Shown here: piece by piece, positions 1 through 10,056 of the stretch
Numbering within the stretch: the stretch's first letter is position 1
How the letters are laid out: every line of letters begins with the position of its first letter
Assembly: GCA_000827265.1 (NCBI GenBank)
Contig: KN834761.1
Coordinates: 941,213-991,964 of the forward strand
Length of the DNA: 50,752 nt
Source of the DNA: Collybiopsis luxurians FD-317 M1
Taxonomy: Eukaryota; Basidiomycota; Agaricomycetes; Agaricales; Omphalotaceae
Direction of reading: 5' to 3'
The notes under the pieces: generated by a model
The model's database searches: none
What the model was told of the DNA's origin: nothing
Seen by the model: only the letters and a program-made list of their open reading frames with translations
Program-made: the position numbers and the translations under genes

Positions 1-891
1 TTCAAGCAGTAACTTGACAACAGCTTCATTGCCATTTAGTGCAGCTGCCTGGAGTGCATTCCCATATTCACCACCCTGGGCATTCACATCTGCACCATTT
101 TCAAGCAGTAACTTGACAACAGCTTCATTGCCTCTATCCGCAGCTGCCTCGAGTGCATTCCTATAGATATAACCCTGGGCATTCACATCTGCACCATTTT
201 CAAGCAGTAACTTGACAACAGCTTCATTGCAATTTTTTGCAGCTGCCGGGAGTACATTCCCATATTTACCACCCTGAGCATTCACATCTGCACCATTTTC
301 AAGCAATAACTTGACAAGAGTTTCATTGTCTCCCTCCACAGCTGCCCGGAGTGCATTCCCATATCTACCACCCTGGGCATTCACATCTGCACTATTTTCA
401 AGCAGTAACTTGACAAGAGCTTCATTGCTATTTAGTGAAACTGCCTGGAGTGCATTACCATATTCACCACCCTGGGCATTCACCTCTGCACCATTTTCAA
501 GCAGTAACTTGACAACAGCTTCATTGCCATTTTTTGAAGCTGCCTGGAGTGCATTCCCATATTCACCACCCTGGGCATTCACATCTGCACCATTTTCAAG
601 CAGTAACTTGACCACAGCTTCATTACCATTTAGTGCAGCTGCCTGGCGTGCATTCCCAAAGAAACCACTCTGGGCATTCACATCTGCACCATGCTCAAGC
701 AGCAACTTGACAACATCTTCATTGCCTTGCCGAGCAGCTGCCTGGAGTGCATTCCCATAGAAACCACCCTGGGCATTTATATCTGCACCATTTTCAAGCA
801 GTAACTTGACAACAGCTTCATTGCCATTTTTTGCAGCTGCCTGGAGTGCATTCCCATATTCACCACCCTGGGCATTCACATCTGCACCATT
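1..891 (-). repeat. Nine 99-bp ankyrin repeat units (NLR copy 1 array)
   Basis: Nine consecutive units of exactly 99 bp (33 codons) read on the minus strand, starting at 1, 100, 199, 298, 397, 496, 595, 694 and 793. Each encodes an ankyrin repeat whose fixed parts are NGADVNAQGG, YGNAL and GNEAVVKLLLE. Units differ mainly at the residue after QGG (E, K, R, F, Y, S) and at the two residues before GNEAV (LN, DR, KN, EG, RQ). No stop lies in this frame. A more diverged unit continues to about 1000. The array continues past the window edge. Confidence 0.9.
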
Positions 892-2924
892 TTCAAGCAG
901 TAGCTTGACAACTGCTTTATTACCCTCATCTACATCTACTTCATTTACATTGTCATATTGACCTCCTAGTGAAATTGAATTTGCACTGCCATTTCCATGT
1001 GGTGTCTCATCAATCAATTTATTACTTTTCCATAATGCAGCAGCTTGTAATGCATTTCCCCATCTTCCACATTTTGAATTAATGTAGGATGGTATTTTTG
1101 ATTCAGCCTCTTTGTTCTCAATATTAATCCCTCTCTTTTCCATCAAAATATCTTTGACCCTCTTTGTTAATCCACTTACTGCTGCAAAGTATAATGCTGT
1201 GCCCATTGTGTCCCACTTATCTATCCAATTGGTTTGCTTCTCATATTGCTCTCGCCACCTCAAAAAGCTATTGCAAGAGTCCATTAATATATTTTTAGTC
1301 AGCCTTTCAAGTGCACCACTTGTTGCTTGCCTTCAATGCACCTTGCATGAACTGGCCAGTACTTGCATGCATAGTTCCATAGAGAGAGTTCCTTTTGTCC
1401 ATCTTTCTTCTCTTCTCCATTTGCCACATGCATTATGTAAATAATGCATGCTTGTGCTATTATATCATCAGCAAGCAGTTTATTAATACTAAACATACTT
1501 TTGACTTGAGTCAACATATTATATTTAATCAGGAATTCCTTGACTGAAGCATGTGCAAACTGGGCCACATTGTCACTCCCTATGACAATAAGGCTAGAGT
1601 CCACAATAGTATCCAGTCTTAGCTTCATGCCTTTGTTTTCTTTGACTGTCTGCTTCTGGACATTTATTGCAATAACATCTTTTACTTGGAACATATTCAA
1701 AGGCTCATATGCATAGAGCAACCAGAGGAGCAAATGATGAACATCTTTTGCCTGCTTTCCCTTCTCTGCTTTTTCCATAGCTTTTGAGTATATATCTTCC
1801 AGGTCCTTGGGCAAATTCATCAAAACTTCTTCTACTGCTTCTGCATCAACACACTCTTTCACTTCCTTTAACTGACACTCAGCCCACCGAAATCTGCATA
1901 TTCCTTCAGTATCAGTAACCTTACTTTTTTTTTCTGTAATACAAATACTCACTGTCCATCAGCACCATTATTCAAAGTCTCCTGTACCTGTTTCCAGTAT
2001 GTTTCATTTGAATCAAAGTTATACTCAGCACTGAGTATCTTAGACTGAATATATCTCTCAATATCAACTTCAGTGTGTGAAGGCTCATTTCCCAGTATAA
2101 TTTTTAGTGCACTTTGCTCAGCTCCAGCATCAACAGCATTTCTACTAGTCACAACAGTCCACAATTTCTCTGAGAATTGGTATAACCAGGCCATGACTTT
2201 TGAGGCCTCTTCTGCACATTCATCCATTGCATCTACAAGAAGATATCCTCCATTTCTCTGCACAATAATAACCTTCAGAATTTCCTCCAATTCTTTAATT
2301 GCTGGTTTTTCATGTCCTTTGAGTTTTTTGTACAGTTTATACAAGTCTGGATTGATGCCTTCATTCTCAAGTCCCATTTGTAAGACAAGAGATAAAAGAA
2401 ATCCACGATAAGTAGATTTATTCCCTGTGTTATCTCGGATATCAAAATAATGATACCAGAAAGCATCAGTATCCATGTCCGTGAGATCTTCCCAAATTGT
2501 AGTGCTTTTTAAATGATAAGTCTTTCTTCAGTTTCTTTAATGCATTTGATTAGTCACCTTAAGACTGTCTTCCCCGATCCAGCTACAGGTTTCAACCATG
2601 AAAATCAGCTTCAATAAAGCACCGAAAAAAGCTGGTTTTACCTTTGCCTTGGATCCAAAGAATGCTGGGTTGACCTTTCCACTTCTGATATTCAGGATGG
2701 TTCAGTATCCATTGTCTGGTTCCTTCAGCCTTTTTGTCAGCAGCATCTGCACGATTAGCAGAACAGTCTGGTGCTTGAAGCCATTTATGGATCTTCCCGA
2801 CTTCATCGTCCGCTGTTGAACATCAATGTTGCAGACTATTCAACATTATGCATTTAAATGAGAACCTACTAATGACTGTAAATTGGCCACCATAAATGAC
2901 GAAATTGCGTGCATTAGAAAACAT
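1..2924 (-). pseudogene. NACHT-ankyrin NLR, copy 1 (frameshifted, C-terminus outside window)
   Basis: STAND/NLR-type receptor ATPase. Exons on the minus strand: 2924-2870, 2812-2642, 2582-2558, 2504-1953 and 1893 onward; the introns are 57, 59, 53 and 59 bp and every junction keeps frame. The start gives MFSNARNF, an N-terminus typical of basidiomycete NACHT proteins. The spliced P-loop is GKAGSGKT (about residues 74-81, split by an intron), Walker B is YLLVDAMDEC (about 171-180), and the sensor-like segment is VVTSRN (about 201-206). FRWAECQL follows at about 269, then a winged-helix region with FAHASVKEFL. Compared with copy 2, one base is missing near 1300-1315, so the frame ends at 1299 after about 465 aa. 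The ankyrin array stays open in the shifted frame to position 1. The first intron donor inside the P-loop exon pair is GTGACT here but GTAAGT in copy 2. Fungal NLRs act in non-self recognition and programmed cell death; that role is inferred. A sequencing error could explain the shift. Confidence 0.85.
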
Positions 2925-5379
2925 ATTTCCTATCACTTGCATATTAGTATGTTATTCATAATATAACTGTCGGAGCTTTCAATACCTGACATTTATCTTG
3001 GAATAAGTACTGTATCCTCTTATGCCCAAAGGTGATGAAGGATGGGGAAAAAAAGAATGATCGAGCTTTGAACACATTCTTATATGCTTTCAAATAAGGT
3101 TTAATTGCTCGTCTTCTATTTGTATAGTGTCCATATTCAGTGACAGAAACAGCGACTTTAATGCGGGCCAGAATGAGGGCACTGATGTACTTGATTTGGT
3201 CATTTTTTGCATGATCCGGATTCGCTGTTTAGATATTGATGATATATGAACTTCCAGAATAGAATAGCATATGACAGCGTGTTACGAAAGAAGTGTGAAC
3301 TTGGAACGTGTTGGAAATGCGTGCACTTTCTCAAAGAATGTCTGGTGATCTCCAAGAGCAACGCTGAAATCGATGTATCCATCTAAGATCTTATCATACT
3401 CGATCTGCTTCAATGTCAAGTCATTTGACGGCTAATGCGCTGTAAGCCATATGAACATGCATAATGATCAGCTCGACTGGAAGCCAATTTCCATTTCTCT
3501 TCACGGGTAATATATCCTCGGGACATGCAGATGAAAGGATTTTCGCACAGTTTGTCCATTCTCCTAGATTGCCATTATGTCCACGAGCCTGGAACATCAG
3601 GTCGATGAGAGTCAGAGTGTGCTACATGAAGCCAGAGAAGATCACTGCGCTGATATTGCAAAGATCTTTTTTTTACAAATACAACCGAGTCTCTCATTTA
3701 CGAAATTCCAACTACCCTATGTTTAAACAGAATCAGTATGAGCACCAAAGGAGAAGAGTAACGAATGTGACAAAGTCACAAGACCGTTCCTGAGGCCAGA
3801 GCTCGTCGACGTTCAACATATTGCTTTCTTCACTCATGGCCATAAGCTATGGTCCTGCTGTTTTCCAAATTTCTCCTGGAATTTGTCCCTTCGCCCTTTC
3901 TGCTCTATCGCTGGTGAATCTCTTGCACAACCCTTTCTCTTTTTCTTTCCGTCCTCGCTTTATTCGTTCAGCTGTCACTTGCAACATTTCTCTTGGGATG
4001 ATAGGATGATGATGAAGAGTCTCACTGAGGTTGAAGAATCGCGCATGCTTGTAAGCCCTGATTTTGTTATCTGTGACCGTCCTGTTGACAAGCTTGTACA
4101 GAATTGCTTGTCCTAATGCAGAACAGCCAGTGCTGTTTTGATTTAAATCCCATCGCATACCTGCCCTCGAATCTCAATGAGATGTTCAAGGACCTTACAA
4201 AGGACGTGTGGATCATTTTGGCACCTCTCATCCAACGCTGCTCTTGAATTTATCTCCCGGAAGACCTACAAACATGCCAAACGTGCTTCTCTCGAATGGT
4301 GTTCCCACCAGACCTTGTCATGTGGGTGTTCAAGTGCATCCTGCACAATAACTGTTTCAAAATGGTGCGGATGATCGACAACAGAGTACGTGTTTAGCCC
4401 TGATATACTCTGTATCGTCTACTAACAGCCAAAGAGCAGCTCAGTACTCAGTAGCTACGGCTATGTTCTTCTCTTCCAAGGGATCGGCCTCGAATCCAAG
4501 ATAGAAAGCTACCTCACATCCCTCATATCCATTCTATCAGCCTCGCAAACACACTGGCGTTGTTCGTTGCTTGAAAAATGGACGTCACTGGTTCAGAGCA
4601 TCACAGTACTCGCCCTACTACCCACATTTCTGAACAAGGACGGAGCCATGGGTCAGGTTATCGCGGCTAGGATATTCAACAGGAGAACTTAATGGGTTTT
4701 TGGTATATTTTTTCCCGAGTGAGCACTGCGTGTGTTTCTCGTCTGCCCGGGATACGACTTTTTCTCTGATCCAACTTTTCGTAGTGTCCAGCTAATTCGA
4801 CAATTCCGCTTCACCTTGTTATGTTCGTTCCGTCCAAGTCCCTGCTCTCCACGTTAACCATGGGCTAGCCTCAACGCCGACGGACGACCAGGCGGTTCAA
4901 CTGAAATTGCACAATTGTTGGAAGGATTGGGTTATGCTCAGTCAGAGTCCGTTTTCTGTACGTTCTTGACCGAGCTTTTCTAGTCTTTCTTGCGAGATGA
5001 CTGATGTGGTTGTATCTCAGCCGTCAAAGGTCCAGCATGTTTACTCTACGGTTTGGCGGACAGCATCGTACGGAGTGCTTGCTACGATGTACATATATAT
5101 CTATCCAGAGAAGATATCCATTACCACTGTAGCACTATAGTAATATGCAAGCTTCGTATGACAATAGCAAACTTGAAGATGTGACCGAGAGTACCCGGTC
5201 AATTCAGGAGAATTGTCCTTTCCTTGAGCATGGTATGAGAAATCTGTTACGACTATATCTGAAGCTTCATATCCGAGAAATTTCTTCCTCTAATACTAGA
5301 TCGTCTGTGGTCCTCTTGACACGACAGAAGCGTCAATGCTTCGACGAACAATAGTCAACGACAGAAGGTATACCAGATG
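2925..5379. other. Spacer upstream of NLR copy 1, no recognised gene
   Basis: About 2.4 kb conserved in block B (14205-16679). I recognise no gene. Coding-like patches exist: on the minus strand near 3240-3420 a stretch that includes DHQTFFEKVHAFPTRSKF, and on the plus strand near 4480-4700 about 75 codons without a stop ending LNKDGAMGQVIAARIF. Both patches are also seen in block B with mostly silent or CpG-type differences. They may be exons of a decayed gene or the 3' part of the Dicer remnant. Short open frames elsewhere here look random. Confidence 0.4.
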
Positions 5380-7225
5380 ACCTTTTCCAGGCTGAAAAAT
5401 TGGGCAGGGACTGAACTTCGCTGACAGAGAGACCATCGTGAACATATACAGCGCCGATGAGCCAATCAACAACATCCGCGAGTACTAGGGCATAACAGTC
5501 AATAAGCAGAAAGCATCATAAACAAGGGCAACTTGCCTTTAGTCGAACACTCCTGTGAGTTCTTCTCTTTCTTCTTTTCTTCCCATCCTCCACTATTGTC
5601 CCTGCCGCCATTTCATTCGACCTCTCATCATCTGGGGGTGGGTCTGGTAAGGTCACAGTGCTATTCTCTTGCAGATTTTGCATAGTATCCGGATTCACCT
5701 GTGACACAGCTAAGCTTAGACAACTCCTCCATCGGCGCAGAAGGAATTGTCACAATATACAACAGCTCCCATTTGTTTTGCAAGCGACCGAACTAAAAAA
5801 CACGTTATCAGGTTTCACCGTCAACACCAAAATCACCACCCCTACATACCTCGAATAACCACGTATACAACCTCCTCATCACACTCTCCTTTGCCAACCT
5901 CATATGGTCCTTCTTCTTTGTCAAACACCCCTCTGGCCAAACAGATACTCCCAACAGCTGCGCCGGTCTCAACCCAACGGCTCAAGCCATTGATAATGGT
6001 TGGGCTCCTAAGAGACCGGAGCGGAGAGGGCAGTGATAAGGAGAGAGTTGGGGTCATAGAGAGGACAGATTGGTTGGTGAAGAGGACAGAGCAGAGGGAG
6101 TCAGCGACGAGGTTGAGAGCGATTGAACAGAGGATGGAGGGGATGAGGAAGACGTAGAAGGTTTCGGTTTCAGATATGAGGGATACTTGGGTATTAGGGT
6201 AAGATGAAAAGAGACGGGGGTGTCGGTGTGGGTCCAGCCAGACGGGGTAAGAAAAAATTGGTGAGAGGGTGGAAAGGGCGGACTTGGAGATGGGGATATT
6301 GAATTCGCGAATCGTTGAAACGAGGATACCGCTCCAGGAATCTGGCTTCATGTGGATCCCATCTCCATTGCACCACCTCATCCCACTTCATCGTCGACCC
6401 ACTAATACTCCCAAACAGCATCGTCATGTACTCTGGCGTCTCCCTATCTGATGTGTACATCTGGCCTACAGGCTCTATCCTCATGTCAAGCATGTCCAGG
6501 GTTCAGCTCATCCGTTGGTTGCAATTGTCTTTGGCAGTCTGCGGTCCATACGCACATGCTCGGAGGTGCTGGGTAGCCTTTTGGGAGAGCTGGTTGTGGA
6601 GGGGTTGAATGTAGGGGTCGTTTTTGATGTTGAGCCTGTCAGACATGTGTTTGAGAGCGGCAAGGTTGGTGGAGAAGGGAGAAGTGCAGTGCTGGGTGCG
6701 CTGTGGACGAGTAGACATATTTGGGAAGTTCAGAGCAGGTTTGCTGGGGAGATACAATGACCGAAAGTGGATTCATCTCTTTGATGGAAGTAAGAACCCA
6801 ACACCAATGCAACAGAGAGTGAAATTAACTTACCAGAAAGCTTTATCAATATTTCCACCAAAAATAGGACTCACAGTAAGACCCATAATCATTGGCCTCT
6901 GTATCCTTCTCTAGCACCAGTAAGGCTAAGATCCCTCGCAGGCAACTTGCGATAAAACTCTCGCATCATTCGATTATATGGATTGTGACCAACGGCATGG
7001 TGAACCTCATCAAAAATGATCAAATCAATATTGACACCCATCAAGATATAGCCATAGCGCAGTTGGCGCAGGGCATCGAGAAAGGCCTGCAGAGTAGAAA
7101 CCATGACTTGATGAAGCATCCTTCCATTGTTCTGGGGCTAGAGCTTCCGAGAGGAGGCCGGCAGAAACAGGGAGTGCATCTTTGATGAGGTTACACAGCG
7201 ACGTGGGTGAGAAATGAAAAAAAAA
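5380..7225 (-). pseudogene. Dicer-like remnant, copy 1
   Basis: Dicer cuts double-stranded RNA into small RNAs for silencing. Pieces appear in Dicer order on the minus strand. At 7119-6889 is the helicase segment with MVSTLQAFLDAL and a DEAH-box-like FDEVHHAV followed by the FYRKLP region. At 6757-6503 is a linker with STNLAALKH and NDPYIQPL. At about 5500-5400 is an RNase III helix reading LADVVDWLIGAVYVHDGL, close to the DVVEALIGA signature of RNase IIIa. The P-loop motif I, a complete helicase C and RNase IIIb were not found. Frames change between pieces and stops interrupt them, and about 90 bp after the RNase III helix are missing relative to copy 2. The part at 5842-6490 is open in two frames and I cannot assign it to a Dicer domain. 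Confidence 0.6.
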
Positions 7226-7290
7226 CCCCAAGATGCATCCAGCTGACCACCTCGGCGCTTAACATTTCGATTCCAATTTGGACCGAGACT

Positions 7291-9140
7291 GTGGAGAATT
7301 AATGAACCTTATTAAATAAACTGCATATTGAATACGTTCCGGGCTTGCATTCATTGCGAGAATCAAGAATCTTCACATCAATTGATGATTCTGCCAAGAA
7401 AAATATGTAATTATGCATGAGGGGAAAGTCGATGGGTATTATTTGATCCCATCATGCGCATGAGCACCAGGAACAAATGTGAAGGTGTCTCCTTAATACT
7501 ACACCCAGGAGCCACAGTGGCCAAAGTGGATACATGGCGAATGTGGAAGGAAACAAGGTGTCACTGAATGTAGCAATGTGATCTAGCCTTCTCATGGTCA
7601 GCAGTGGCATCCTTATAACCTATTCATTCTTCGATTTTGCACTCCTTCATTCATTTAAATTCAATTCTTTACCATCGCACATTGAGGATGGCATCTTTCA
7701 TGCATTTTCCTACTCTCTCTAAGGTTAATAGCTTTTCTGATTCAGTGCATAAATACATAAGCAGTCTGTGGATAGTCAAGACCATCAGTGCATCCACTTT
7801 TGACCCAGTTATAGTACACATATGCCCCCCTTCCGATGCAGTAATTCCCCAATTGCAACTAGGACCTGCAGCCGAACAAGCCATCTCCATCAGCCTTGTA
7901 CTCAGACTGCATCGTTGGTAAGTAAAGGTTATACCTCATCAACCGAAACATGTATGTTTACCTGCAGCAGACTGGGGGTTTGCAACAAGGAAGCAAGTTG
8001 ACATCAGTTGAGCCAGTTACCAGTCATGGACCTAATGCAAACTGTACTATCCACTCTGGTCAACAGAGACGCTGAGCTACTCAGGTGCAAGCTGATCAAA
8101 GATGTACCAGGGTGAGCCAGCTTCAATTGCACCACCTCATCTACTCATTTCCTCAGCAGTTTCATTGTTCATTTTATTAGGCTGAGCTCAGTAGTCTGAA
8201 ACAGATGCTGAACAAATGTGCTACCTGTCCTGCCTGCCACAGTCTTGCATTCCAGCCTCAACTGCAAATGATTGCTTTTTTTCCAGAAGCTAGAGCTCAC
8301 AGAGTTACAGTGCTATATGTGGCCACATCTACTGTGGGCATTGTATCTTGACCATGCAAAATGCCTCAGCTACTTCAGGTCACTCCTGGACCGAATGTAA
8401 AGTTGCAAGAAGTTTGTCTGGGATGCACGTGCCCCTTGTCTTACAATCAAGCCCATCATCACAACTCTTGCAGCTGAAGTTGGACTTGTGGCTCCTTCCC
8501 CATTGCTTCTGATGCTCTTTGGCCCCAGCATTGGCAGCAACAAATCCAATAGCTAGAATCTTTGCGGGGCAAGAATAAATGAAAGGAAACTCATTCCAAA
8601 AGTGGGTTTTCCCAGCACTAGATACGGTCAATATGTACTGCTTATTTCAGAATTCTTTGATGTTATCAAAAATTTTACCATTCAATTTTTACTTTGAATT
8701 CACACTTGTTACATTTACGGACTTGTACTTGCCATGCAGCGCTGTAGCCTACTTAATTATACATTGGCTGATGATTATCTGTGAAGCTCAGAAGACAGGT
8801 TTGACTATGAAGCAAATTAGGCCTACACCAAAGGAAGGAAGGATTGAAATCATTTATAAAGAGAAGAGCTCTAAAATAATGGACCTGTAGCACATTTGAA
8901 TCCTGTTAATATGAAGTATGAGGTTCATTTTCATTACACTTAACTGTGGTTCTGAAATGCCAAGCCAGTGTTCACTAAGGTCTTTTTGATGGCCCTCAGC
9001 ATTTGAAGAGCTTTTGAGGAACAATCCAGTCATGCCGTAGCTGAATGAGGAGCACAATTTCTGGTTGCTTATGCTTCTTCAAAAATCTTTGAGACTTTCC
9101 AGTGGAAACTGAAGACAACTATTGCACTCTAGGCTAATAC
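7291..9140. other. No gene recognised
   Basis: About 1.85 kb of AT-rich sequence with only short open frames on both strands (for example 7637-7921 plus and 8579-8890 plus). None has a motif I recognise or a convincing exon structure. It lies outside the duplicated block. Confidence 0.4.
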
Positions 9141-9146
9141 AATATA

Positions 9147-9350
9147 TCGGGGGGTGTCCCTGGGAACCTATTGTCCTTGGGGTGCCTGATCAGTCTGGGA
9201 TACCCAGACAGCCCAAGAGGGCTCCTGGCTGGCCTAGGCTGGCAGTATTTTTTGCTGATGTTATCAGAATTGTTCATGTAAATGTTCAATTCCTGACACA
9301 TCCTGGGGAGCCTATGTAGTCCAGGACTCCTGAGAAGCCTTAAACTGTCA
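9147..9350. repeat. Possible transposable-element end
   Basis: Begins with a G-run followed by TGTCCCT and, about 40 bp on, CTGATCAGTCTG. The reverse complement of 22340-22420 starts with the same G-run plus TGTCCCT and also contains CTGATCAGTCTG, though the spacing differs. The shared ends suggest two degraded members of one element family. No terminal repeat pair, target-site duplication or coding region was identified, so this is tentative. Confidence 0.3.
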
Positions 9351-10056
9351 GAGGATAACCTATAACAACTTATATATGCCTAGACTATAGGGCCATTTTC
9401 TTGATGTATCCTTAGGATGCTGAGATATCCTGAGATTGCTGGTAATTTCCAGGGGCTCTTGGCAGCCTGGGCAGTATGTCCTTTTTCTTGATGTAATAGT
9501 TTAGTAGAAGGGTTCCACATGGACCTACATGTAGGAGGTGGCTATAAGTGGCTCAATAGCCACATTTGGATATGAGAAATGCATGGAGTAGATGCAAAAA
9601 TGACTGAATAAGAGTAAGTGACAGCCAACAGACAGTAACTTGAAGTAGTGGTAGGCTGAAGGTAACAGCAGCAATAAAGTCAGGTGTGACTTCAGAACTA
9701 TGCAAGTTTGAAAGTATCAACTCAGAGCTCAATCAAGATCCAAATGACACTAAACAGAATGAGTAGATGTATGTAAAGCAAACAAAAGGAGATTGCAAGA
9801 AAGGAAAGGAAAATAAAGAAGCAGCTAGACAAGCAAAAAGTGGTTCAAGGTAATGCCAACCTATTGCTAGAAGTGATCATGAAGTTATGTAGTAACTGGA
9901 GATATTGTAATTCTACAGATAGGTAATAAGGATGTGTTGCAATCACAGAGGTAAAACAAAATATCAAGATGTTCAGGAATTGCATTGTGTATGACTGGGT
10001 TCCAGAAAGAGAGATAATGTCATTTAGGAAGGGTTAGGTGATGGTGTATGTTCAGA
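9351..10056. other. Non-coding, AT/purine-rich, no gene recognised
   Basis: About 700 bp between the possible TE end and the 3' end of NLR copy 2. It is purine-rich with frequent stops in all frames. It should contain the transcript end of NLR copy 2, but I see no clear signal. Confidence 0.35.

Larger units (their letters stand above)
1..7290. repeat. Segmental duplication, block A
   Basis: This stretch matches 10,057-19,040 in the same order and orientation: NLR gene, non-coding spacer, Dicer remnant. Anchor points are the NLR start codons (2924 and 14204) and the Dicer helicase segment (7119 and 18483). Similarity ends shortly after the shared segment near 7230-7285, which corresponds to 18985-19035. 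Block A lacks about 350-370 bp present in block B (about 18615-18985) and about 90 bp present near 16690-16790. Its left end is outside the window. Confidence 0.9.

Noticed and set aside
1..891. CRISPR-like array because of the regular repeats
   Set aside because: The 99-bp units are coding ankyrin repeats with no unique spacers, in a eukaryotic sequence.
2505..2557. Stop codon right after the NLR P-loop as a nonsense mutation
   Set aside because: Both copies have the stop inside a 53-bp intron; splicing gives KTVLS in frame.
5842..6490. Membrane protein gene on the minus strand
   Set aside because: Two different frames of the same DNA are open and neither gives a recognisable domain; the location inside the Dicer remnant makes a separate gene unlikely.
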